The translations under genes and the position numbers were made by a program. The notes under the pieces are model-generated. The model searched no databases and was not told the DNA's origin. It saw only the letters and a program-made list of their open reading frames with translations. A stretch of 64,000 bases of DNA, from the NCBI GenBank assembly GCA_037720595.1, contig JBBJLW010000020.1, positions 1 to 64,000 on the forward strand. The letters run 5' to 3'. Below are positions 49,970-57,374 of this stretch, one piece after another; position 1 is the first letter of the stretch, and each line of letters opens with the position of its first letter. This DNA is from Gaiellasilicea sp037720595. Lineage in GTDB: Bacteria > Actinomycetota > Thermoleophilia > Gaiellales > Gaiellaceae.

Positions 49970-51831
49970 ACGTGACTCCGCTCGTCCTCGCGCGCAGCCG
50001 CGTAACGCTCCCGGGCTTCCCGCACGGAGGCGACGCTCGAGACCTCGGCGACCGCGACGTCCCACCAGCTCTCGTAGCCGGGTACGGCCTCGTAACGGTC
50101 GACCTCGACCACGATCGCGACCGGGCCCGCCTCGGTCCTCGCGGCCTCGAGCGCGGCGCGCAGCTCGTCGACCGTCGCGACGCGGATCGCTTTCACGCCG
50201 AGCGAGGCGGCGTTTGCGGCGAGATCGATCGGCAGGTGATCCGCTGACCCCCCGCTGTCGACCCCGAGCGAGCCGTTCGAGCGGTGGCGGAAGAGCGTCC
50301 CGAACCCGTCCGTGCCGAGCGAGCGGGACAATGAGCCGATCGAGCTATAGCCGTGGTTGTCCACGATCACGACGATCAGCTTCTGCCGCTCCTGCACCGC
50401 CGTCACGAGCTCGCTCGAGAGCATCAGGTACGAGCCGTCCCCGACGAGGACGTAGACCTCGCGTTCGGGCGCCGCCAACTTGACGCCGAGCCCGCCGGCG
50501 ATCTCGTAGCCCATGCACGAGTACCCGTACTCGACGTGGTAGCCCTTCGGATCGCGCGTCCGCCAGAGCTTGTGCAGGTCGCCCGGCATCGACCCGGCGG
50601 CGCAGACGACGACGTCCTGCGGATGCGCCGCATCGTTGACGGCGCCGATCACCGCGCTCTGCGCCGGCGGCTCGTGCTCGAGCGCGTACAGGCGCGACAC
50701 CTCCGCGTCCCACTCGCCGTTGAGGCGGGCGGCCTCGGCGCGGTAGGCGTCGTCGACCGACCAGCCGGCGAGCCTCTCCGCAAGCCGCTCTAGCGTCGCG
50801 CGGGCATCGCCGACGAGCGCGAGGCCGGCATGCTTGGCCGCGTCGAGATCGGCGACGTTGACATTTACGAAGCGAACGTCGTCGTTTCGGAACGCCGTCT
50901 TCGACGCGGTCGTGAAATCGGACCAGCGCGTGCCCACGCCGATCACGAGATCGGCATCGGCCGCGACGCGATTGGCGGCAAAGGTGCCGGTGACGCCGAG
51001 CGCGCCGAGCGCCGAAGGGTGGTCGTACGGGAGCGACCCTTTGCCGGCCTGCGTCTCTCCCACAGGGATCCCGGTCTCGTCACAGAGGCGCCGGAGAGCG
51101 TCTGTCGCCTCCGAATAGACGACACCGCCGCCGGCGACGAGGAGCGGCCGCTTCGCCGCGCGGATCAGCGCGACGGCCTGCGCGATCGTCGCCTCGTCGG
51201 GTAGCGGGCGCGGGACGTGCCAGACGCGCTTTCGCAGAAAGCCGTCCGGACAGTCGAAAGCCTCCGTCTGCACGTCCTGCGGGAAGGCAAGCGTGACCGC
51301 TCCGGTCTCTGCCTGGTTGACGAGGACGCGCATCGCCTGGAGCGCCGCCGGCACGACCTGCTCCGGCCGCCAGATCCGGTCGAAGTACCGCGACACCGGA
51401 CGGAGCGTCTCGTTCACCGAGGCGTCGCCGGCCCACGGCAGCTCGAGCTGCTGCAACACCGGGTCGGGCCCGCGCGAGGCGAACACGTCGCCCGGCAGCA
51501 GCAGCACGGGCAGCCGGTTCACCGTCGCCAGAGCGGCACCGGTGACCAGGTTCGTCGCGCCGGGGCCGATCGACGTCGTGCACGCCATCGCGCCGAGGCG
51601 GTTCTTCATTCGCGCGTATCCGGCGGCGGTGTGCACCATCCCCTGCTCGCTGCGCGCCTGGTGGTAGGTCAGCAGCTCGGGGCTCGCGTAGAGAGCCTCG
51701 CCGATCCCGGCGACGTTGCCGTGGCCGAAGATGCCGAAGCAGCCGCCGAAGAAGCGCTGCTCGACCCCGTCGCGCTCGACGTACTGGGCAGCCAGAAAGC
51801 GGACGAGCGCCTGTGCTGCAGTGAGCCTCAG
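49966..51831 (-). CDS. iolD: 3D-trihydroxycyclohexane-1,2-dione hydrolase, CTG start
   Basis: A 621-residue ThDP enzyme that opens the cyclohexanedione ring. The N-terminal RLTAAQALVRFLAAQYVERD is typical IolD, then FFGGCFGIFGHGNVAGIGEA (catalytic Glu region, ThDP), GPGATNLVTGAALATVNRLP and the ThDP motif VGDGSYLMLSSELV with VDNHGYSSIG. No ATG, GTG or TTG precedes the conserved N-terminus; CTG at 51831 overlaps the ATPase stop (CTGA) exactly as the other genes overlap with ATGA or GTGA. Normal length is reached only from this CTG. Confidence 0.93.
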   Translation of the reverse strand: MRLTAAQALVRFLAAQYVERDGVEQRFFGGCFGIFGHGNVAGIGEALYASPELLTYHQARSEQGMVHTAAGYARMKNRLGAMACTTSIGPGATNLVTGAALATVNRLPVLLLPGDVFASRGPDPVLQQLELPWAGDASVNETLRPVSRYFDRIWRPEQVVPAALQAMRVLVNQAETGAVTLAFPQDVQTEAFDCPDGFLRKRVWHVPRPLPDEATIAQAVALIRAAKRPLLVAGGGVVYSEATDALRRLCDETGIPVGETQAGKGSLPYDHPSALGALGVTGTFAANRVAADADLVIGVGTRWSDFTTASKTAFRNDDVRFVNVNVADLDAAKHAGLALVGDARATLERLAERLAGWSVDDAYRAEAARLNGEWDAEVSRLYALEHEPPAQSAVIGAVNDAAHPQDVVVCAAGSMPGDLHKLWRTRDPKGYHVEYGYSCMGYEIAGGLGVKLAAPEREVYVLVGDGSYLMLSSELVTAVQERQKLIVVIVDNHGYSSIGSLSRSLGTDGFGTLFRHRSNGSLGVDSGGSADHLPIDLAANAASLGVKAIRVATVDELRAALEAARTEAGPVAIVVEVDRYEAVPGYESWWDVAVAEVSSVASVREARERYAAAREDERSHV

Positions 51832-52622
51832 AGCTCCGCCTTGATCGTCTCGAGCTCGTGCTCGAGCTCGGCCAGCTCGCGGCCGCCCGCCATCAGGCGC
51901 ACGAGCTCCGGCTGGTCGATGTCGCTCTTCGCGTAGTTTCCGAGGCTCTGACCGCGGTTCAGGATCACGAAGCGGTCGCCGACCGGATACGCGTGGTGAG
52001 GGTTGTGCGTGATGAAGATGACGGCGACGCCGCGGTCGCGCGCCTGCAGGATGTACTTGAGGACCATGCCCGCCTGCTTCACGCCGAGCGCCGACGTCGG
52101 CTCGTCGAGGATGAGCACGCGCGCGCCGAAGTACACCGCCCGTGCGATCGCGACCGACTGCCGCTCACCGCCCGAGAGCGTGCCGACCGACTGGTCCGGG
52201 TCGCGGATGTCGATCCCCATCTCGCTCAGCTCCCGGCGGACGATTCGCTTCGCGCTCGCCGCGTCGAACCACTTCAGCGGCCCGATCCCCTTTCGCGGCT
52301 CGGCTCCGAGGAAGAAGTTCCGCCAGATCGACATCAGCGAAACCATCGCGAGGTCCTGGTAGACGGTCGCGATGCCCTTTGCGCGCGCGTCCCGCGGCGA
52401 GCCGAACTGCACCTCCTCGCCGTCGACGAGCAGCCGCCCGGCGTCGTGACGGTGAGCACCGGAGAGGATCTTGATGAAGCTCGACTTGCCCGCACCGTTG
52501 TCGCCGAGGATGCACGTCACCTCGCCCGCGTCCACGTGCATGGAGACTTCCTTCAGAGCGACGACGTTGCCGTAGTACTTCGAGATCGCGTCCGCCTCGA
52601 GGAGGTGGCCCGCCGCCGTCAT
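51828..52622 (-). CDS. Sugar ABC transporter ATP-binding protein
   Basis: A 264-residue single-domain ATPase of the ribose/xylose class. Walker A is GDNGAGKSS, the Q-loop TVYQDLAMV, the signature LSGGERQSVAIARAV, Walker B VLILDEPTSALG and the switch ITHNPHHAY. Unlike RbsA it has only one ATPase domain, so two copies are needed. With the permease and binding protein of this operon it should import inositol. Overlaps both neighbours by 4 nt. Confidence 0.93.
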   Translation of the reverse strand: MTAAGHLLEADAISKYYGNVVALKEVSMHVDAGEVTCILGDNGAGKSSFIKILSGAHRHDAGRLLVDGEEVQFGSPRDARAKGIATVYQDLAMVSLMSIWRNFFLGAEPRKGIGPLKWFDAASAKRIVRRELSEMGIDIRDPDQSVGTLSGGERQSVAIARAVYFGARVLILDEPTSALGVKQAGMVLKYILQARDRGVAVIFITHNPHHAYPVGDRFVILNRGQSLGNYAKSDIDQPELVRLMAGGRELAELEHELETIKAEL

Positions 52623-53659
52623 CTCGCCCCCTGAGCGCGGCTGCGAATGATCGTGTTCAGCATCACGGCGGCAAAGAGGATCGCGCCCTGGAACGTGAAG
52701 GTCCAGTTGCTGTCCCACTCCGCGAAGATGATCCCAAGCTGCACCATCCCGAGCATCGCAGCGCCGAAGAACGTGCCGATCACGGAGCCGTAACCACCGG
52801 TCAGCAGGCAGCCGCCGACGACCGCGCAGATGATGAAGACGAATTCGAGCCCGATCCCCTCCTTGGCCTGGATCGAGCGCAGCTCGAATGCCGTGATGAT
52901 CCCCATCAGCGTCGCCACGCCCGAGGTCATCATGAAGAGCGTGATCTTCGTCCGTGCGACCGGGACGCCGACGTTGCGCGCCGCAACCGGATCGCCGCCG
53001 GCGCTGTAGATCCAGTTGCCGAAGCGCGACTTCGCCAGCAGCCAGGCGCCGACGAGTGTGAGCCCGATCCACCAGAGCACCTTCACCTTGAAGTCGTACT
53101 GCGTCAGCTCCGACGCGAAGAACCGGCGTGCGCTCTCGAAGCCGGTCGCGCTGTCGATCTCCTGGATCGCGGTCGTACCGGTGAGCTTCAGGGTGAGCGC
53201 GGCGTTGACGCCCTGGAGGACGAAGAAGGTGGCGAGCGTGACGATGAAGCTCGGCAGGTTCGTCCGGATCACGACCAGGCCGTTCAGGAACCCGACGGCA
53301 AGGCCGAACACGAGGACGATCGCCATCGCGGGCCAGATGTTCAGATCCTGGAACGTGGCGAGGTAGCCGAGGAGGAGCCCTGAGCTGCCGATCATGGCTC
53401 CGGCCGAGAGGTCGAATTCGCCCCCGATCATCAGCAGCGCGACCGGGACGGCGACGATCCCGAACTGGGCGGCCTGATCGGTCCAGCTCGCGGCGATGGC
53501 GGGCTCGCCGATCCAGTTCACCGCGCGTGCGAAGTACGCGAACGCGAAGAACACCGCGACGGCGCCGAGCAGGGCGCCGATATCGGGTCGCGTAAGCACA
53601 CGCGCAAGCGGTCCGACGCGGACGAGTCGCTCGTCGGGCGTCGCGGTCTTCTCGGCCAT
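52619..53659 (-). CDS. Sugar ABC transporter permease
   Basis: A 346-residue RbsC-type permease with about nine hydrophobic segments. The family loop VPVALLMIGGEFDLSAGAMI, FLNGLVVIRTNLPSFIVTLA and GGDPVAARNVGVPVARTK are present. It works with the ATPase and the binding protein at 53717-54721. A Tat-exported partner and catabolic genes in the same operon point to inositol or an inositol isomer. Confidence 0.92.
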   Translation of the reverse strand: MAEKTATPDERLVRVGPLARVLTRPDIGALLGAVAVFFAFAYFARAVNWIGEPAIAASWTDQAAQFGIVAVPVALLMIGGEFDLSAGAMIGSSGLLLGYLATFQDLNIWPAMAIVLVFGLAVGFLNGLVVIRTNLPSFIVTLATFFVLQGVNAALTLKLTGTTAIQEIDSATGFESARRFFASELTQYDFKVKVLWWIGLTLVGAWLLAKSRFGNWIYSAGGDPVAARNVGVPVARTKITLFMMTSGVATLMGIITAFELRSIQAKEGIGLEFVFIICAVVGGCLLTGGYGSVIGTFFGAAMLGMVQLGIIFAEWDSNWTFTFQGAILFAAVMLNTIIRSRAQGAR

Positions 53660-53716
53660 CGCGGCTGCGGATCCGGCTGGGTGGGCGACGTCGAGGTCGC
53701 CCGCCCGCCCGGGTTC

Positions 53717-54721
53717 CTAGCGGGTGCCCTTCTTGGCGAGCGCGGCCACGCGGGCGGCGTTCGCCTTGTTGATGATGCCGGGCCCGGTCAGCACCGGCGC
53801 ACCGTTACCGACGGTGTTCAAGTTCGTGGCATAGAGGACTGCGAAGACGACCGGTAGGTACCCCTGGAGGTACTGCTGTTGGTCGATCGCGAACAGCATC
53901 TTCCCGGACTGGATCAGCCTGATCGAGCCGCCGACGTCGAACGTGCCCACCTTCGTCCCGGACCGGACGACGTCGGTGCACGGGATGGTCACGTCGGGAT
54001 CGAGCCCGAGGAACGCGTCCAGCGACCTGTCGGCCGTGAAGGCCGCCTTGACCTTCGCCTTCGTGCCCGGGATGTCCGCCTTCGCATTCGGGATCGTCAG
54101 CACCTTCACGGCGGAACCGCCCATGATCTTCTTGACGCCGTCGGCTCGCTGCTGGAGCCCCGAGTTGCTGGCCTCGTGGATCACGATCAGCACCTTCTTG
54201 GCGCCTGCCTTCTTGAACTGCTTCCCGGCGCCCTGGCCCGCGATGTCCTCGGTCTGACCGACGTGCACCTCATACGTCGACAGATCGTCGAACGCCCCGA
54301 GTCCGGAGTTGACCGTGATGATCTGGATCCCCTTCGCCGCCGCCTTCCGGAGCGGGTCCTTCAGCGCGCTCGCATCCGGGACCGACGTCGCGATGATCTT
54401 CGCTCCCGAGGCGATCGCGGCATTGATACCCGAGACCTGCTTCGCGACGTTGTTGTTCGCGTACACCTGGGTGACGCTGACGCCGCGCCCCCTCAGATCC
54501 CTCGCGGCCTGGTCGACACCCTTCTTGAACACCGACCAGAACGAGCCCGTGTCGCCGTGCGTGACGACCGCGACCTTGATGGTCGCCGAAGTCGCGCCGA
54601 ACGCTGCTGCGGTAGGCCCGCCGAGCGCGGTCAGACCGGCTGCGGTCAGGCCTCCCTTGACGAGGAGCCCGCGGCGTGAGAGCCCCGTCTCCTCGAACGT
54701 CTCGAGAACGTCGTCGTTCAT
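53717..54721 (-). CDS. Sugar (probably inositol) ABC transporter substrate-binding protein
   Basis: A 334-residue periplasmic-binding-protein-like I family protein. The N-terminus LSRRGLLVKGGLTAAGLTAL is a twin-arginine signal, unusual but not rare for actinobacterial binding proteins. Mature landmarks are IKVAVVTHGDTGSFWSVFKK, AIASGAKIIATSVPDASALK and GKQFKKAGAKKVLIVIHEAS. Export already folded might reflect a bound ligand or metal; this is inference. It sits between iolG and the permease. Confidence 0.9.
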   Translation of the reverse strand: MNDDVLETFEETGLSRRGLLVKGGLTAAGLTALGGPTAAAFGATSATIKVAVVTHGDTGSFWSVFKKGVDQAARDLRGRGVSVTQVYANNNVAKQVSGINAAIASGAKIIATSVPDASALKDPLRKAAAKGIQIITVNSGLGAFDDLSTYEVHVGQTEDIAGQGAGKQFKKAGAKKVLIVIHEASNSGLQQRADGVKKIMGGSAVKVLTIPNAKADIPGTKAKVKAAFTADRSLDAFLGLDPDVTIPCTDVVRSGTKVGTFDVGGSIRLIQSGKMLFAIDQQQYLQGYLPVVFAVLYATNLNTVGNGAPVLTGPGIINKANAARVAALAKKGTR

Positions 54722-54766
54722 CGTGTCCCGTCTCCTTTGTCGGTTGCAACTCCAATGCTGCGATTC

Positions 54767-55798
54767 TCAACCAGCGAGGGCTCCCGCGCTAGTCACCTCC
54801 TCGATCGAGATCGGGCGCCGCTCGGCACGCGAGCGGTCCGCGGCGAGCGCAACGCAGAGCGCGGCGCGCGCGGCGCCCAGCGTGCACCTGCTCTCGCCCC
54901 CGCGGCGCACTGCCTCCACGAACGCGACGAGTTCGGCGCGGTAAGCCGGCTCGAAGCGCTCGAGGAAGTTCCGGTAGCCCGCCTCGAGCGGCCGCACGGC
55001 GCCGGGCTCGACGGAGCGGATCGGGCTTCGGGAGTCGATGCCGACGGCGATGCTGTCGGCGGTGCCGAAAACCTCGAGCCGCACGTCGTAGCCGAGGGCG
55101 TCGTGGCGCGCCCCCGAGAGGATCCCGAGTGCGCCACCGCTGAGCCGGAAGGTCGCGACGGCAGTGTCGACGTCGCCGTGGCGCTCGAACCAGGGCGTCT
55201 CACGAACGGCGCCGTCTGCAAACACCTCCACGATCTCCTGGCCGCTCACGTAGCGCACCGCGTCGAAGTCGTGGATGTGGAGGTCGCGGAAGATACCGCC
55301 CGAGGAGGCGATGTACGCCTCGTCCGGTGGCGCGGGATCGTGCGTCGCCGCGCGGACGACGAGCAGGGTGCCCAACGCCCCGCTCGCAACCGCGTCGCGC
55401 GCAGCGAGGTAGCCCGCGTCGAAGCGACGTTGAAAACCGATCTGGACGAGGATTCCGGCACGCTCGATCTCTGCGCTGAGATCGTCCATCGTTTCGACGT
55501 CGAGCGCAACCGGCTTCTCGCAGAACGCGGGGAGACCCGCCTCTGCGGCGAGCCGAAGCAGCGGCGCGTGCCCCGGCGTCGTCGTCGCGATCACGAGTGC
55601 GTCGACGCCGGCCTCGACGAGGGCCTCGGGTGTCTTCACCGCCTCCGCACCGACCTCGCTCGCCACCCTGCTCGCGCGGGTGGGGTCGGCATCGGTCAGC
55701 GTTACCGCCGAAACATCATTGAGCGCCCGCAGCGTACGAACGTGAAAGGCGCCGATCCTGCCGACTCCGATCACGCCCACATGGAGACCTGCTGCCAT
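54767..55798 (-). CDS. iolG: myo-Inositol 2-dehydrogenase
   Basis: A 343-residue GFO/IDH/MocA NAD-dependent oxidoreductase. The Rossmann start is GVIGVGRIGAFHVRTLRAL, the catalytic Lys is in AFCEKPVALD, and GIFRDLHIHDFDAVRYVSG carries the active-site Asp and His pair. It oxidises myo-inositol to 2-keto-inositol, the first step of the pathway. It is the first gene after the operator and promoter at 55809-55838. Confidence 0.9.
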   Translation of the reverse strand: MAAGLHVGVIGVGRIGAFHVRTLRALNDVSAVTLTDADPTRASRVASEVGAEAVKTPEALVEAGVDALVIATTTPGHAPLLRLAAEAGLPAFCEKPVALDVETMDDLSAEIERAGILVQIGFQRRFDAGYLAARDAVASGALGTLLVVRAATHDPAPPDEAYIASSGGIFRDLHIHDFDAVRYVSGQEIVEVFADGAVRETPWFERHGDVDTAVATFRLSGGALGILSGARHDALGYDVRLEVFGTADSIAVGIDSRSPIRSVEPGAVRPLEAGYRNFLERFEPAYRAELVAFVEAVRRGGESRCTLGAARAALCVALAADRSRAERRPISIEEVTSAGALAG

Positions 55799-55808
55799 GG
55801 AAACGGTT

Positions 55809-55838
55809 ACCGTAAGCGCTTACACAAGGCTCTGTCAA
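55809..55838 (-). promoter_or_regulatory. Promoter and LacI operator of the iol operon
   Basis: Minus strand: TTGACA (55838-55833), 18 bp, TACGGT (55814-55809). The palindrome GTAAGCGCTTAC (55812-55823) lies inside the spacer and overlaps the -10. GTAAGCGCTTAC is a typical LacI-family half-site pair. The -35 overlaps the lacI-type gene's stop codon. Confidence 0.75.
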
Positions 55839-56845
55839 GCGAGCGGGGCAGTCGAGCCGCGGACGACGAGCTCGGGCTCGAGCAAGTGCAACCGTTGCGG
55901 CACCTCGCGCCCGGCTGCGAGGTCGAGCAGGAGCTGAGTCGCCCGCCGCGCGATCTCGAACGCCGGCTGGCGAATGGTCGTCAGCGGGGGCGTCGTGTGA
56001 GCCGCGAGCCGAAGGTCGTCGAACCCGACGACCGAGATGTCGTCTGGTACGCGGCGCCCGCTCTCGGCAATCGCGTGCATCACCCCGAGCGCTGAGAGGT
56101 CGTTGGCCGCGAAGACAGCCGTGAGCGTCGAGGCCGCCAGCAGCGGCCGCATGGCCTCGTACCCGCCCTCTTCGGTGAAGGACCCGGCGGTGACGAGCGC
56201 CGGATCGTGCTCGACGGCCGCCGCGACGAGGGCATCGCGGTATCCCTCCACACGCTCGGCGCTGATCCGCAGCCCCGGCGCGCCGGCGACGTGCGCGATA
56301 CGCGTATGCCCGAGCGAGAGCAGGTGCTGGGTGGCCAGCTTCGCCCCGAGCCGGTTGTCCACCTGGACGAGCGGGACGAAGGTGGAGTCGATGTCGCGGT
56401 CGAGGCAGACGATCGGGAGGCCCTCGCGAACGAAGTCGGCGATCCTCTCCGGAGGCAGCACGAGGCCGTCCACGAGCACACCGTCCACCTGCTTCGCGCG
56501 CAGGAGGCTCAGGTACTGCTCCTCCCGCTCGGCGTCGCCTTCGGTCGTGCAGAGGAGCATCGTCGAGCCGGCTTCGAGCGCCCGTTGCTGGATTCCGCTG
56601 ACGAGGGCCGCGTAAAACGGGTTCGCGATGTCCGGGAGGAGTAGCGCGATCGTCTGTGTCGACTTGGTGACGAGGCTGCGTGCGACCGAGTTCGGCCGGT
56701 AGCCGAGCTGCTTCACGGCAGCGTCGATCGCCGCGCTTGTTGCAGGCGCGATCTGTCCCGTGCCATTGAGCGCGCGCGAGACGGTCGCCGTCGACACACC
56801 GGCGAGGCGCGCCACGTCGTAGATCGTCGGTCGTGTGCCGCTCAT
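55835..56845 (-). CDS. LacI-family repressor of the inositol operon
   Basis: 336 residues. The HTH is TIYDVARLAGVSTATVSRAL with the hinge helix around NSVARSLVTK. The effector domain follows (IALLLPDIANPFYAALVSGI, GVLVDGLVLPPERIADF, VVGFDDLRLAAHTTPPLTTI). Encoded directly upstream of iolG, it should bind the GTAAGCGCTTAC site and release it when an inositol-derived ligand is bound. Half-site repeats upstream of its own start suggest autoregulation. Confidence 0.92.
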   Translation of the reverse strand: MSGTRPTIYDVARLAGVSTATVSRALNGTGQIAPATSAAIDAAVKQLGYRPNSVARSLVTKSTQTIALLLPDIANPFYAALVSGIQQRALEAGSTMLLCTTEGDAEREEQYLSLLRAKQVDGVLVDGLVLPPERIADFVREGLPIVCLDRDIDSTFVPLVQVDNRLGAKLATQHLLSLGHTRIAHVAGAPGLRISAERVEGYRDALVAAAVEHDPALVTAGSFTEEGGYEAMRPLLAASTLTAVFAANDLSALGVMHAIAESGRRVPDDISVVGFDDLRLAAHTTPPLTTIRQPAFEIARRATQLLLDLAAGREVPQRLHLLEPELVVRGSTAPLA

Positions 56846-56862
56846 GAACGCAGCCTAGATAT

Positions 56863-56885
56863 AACCGCTTTCAGCAACCGCTTAC
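56863..56885. promoter_or_regulatory. Repeated half-sites upstream of the LacI-type gene
   Basis: AACCGCTT at 56863-56870 and AACCGCTTAC at 56876-56885, 13 bp apart and 18-40 nt before the start codon at 56845. CGCTTAC is shared with the iol operator, so the same repressor may bind here. Confidence 0.5.
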
Positions 56886-57339
56886 GCACGACGACTGATG
56901 TGGCGGTCGAGCGTCGCCGACCACTCGTTGTCGAGCTTGCGCCGCCCCGTGCATGGTCCGGTTGGCGATCTCGGCCGCCCACTCGTCGTCGAGCAGGTAC
57001 AGCGAAGTGAAGGGGAGCGCGTCGAAGTCCGGGCCGGAGGGGGCGTCGCGCAGATCCACCGGCAGAGGTCACGGAGGGTCGACACCCTGGAGCCGAGGCC
57101 GGTATCGGGGCCGTCCCAGCCGAGCAGCCCCCCGACCTTCCACCGGATCGCGACGAGGATGCGGGCGACGCAGGATGAGCCTTGCGAGGGGTCGCCCGAT
57201 CCGATCCCCTGTACCAGCCGAGGGAAGTCGTCCGGACCGCCCGGCGTCGGCAGCGCCCATACGCCCTCGAGCCGGAAGTCACGGATGAGCTCGTGGATCA
57301 GCCAGGGTCGGGAGGTGTGCGCGGTTCGGGAGCCTCATT
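56880..57339 (-). pseudogene. DUF2867-like gene, broken by frameshifts
   Basis: The start MRLPN at 57339 breaks, and another frame continues AHTSRPWLIHELIRDFRLEG, then VWALPTPGGPDDFPRLVQGI. A second break occurs near 57065-57075, after which VDLRDAPSGPDFDALPFTSL and LLDDEWAAEIANRTMHG follow. The C-terminal third is missing or scrambled. These segments fit the actinobacterial DUF2867 pattern. It cannot yield a full protein as read. Confidence 0.65.
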
Positions 57340-57374
57340 GCCAATGCGTTCGACTTCCACTCGTGCGCCTGCCC

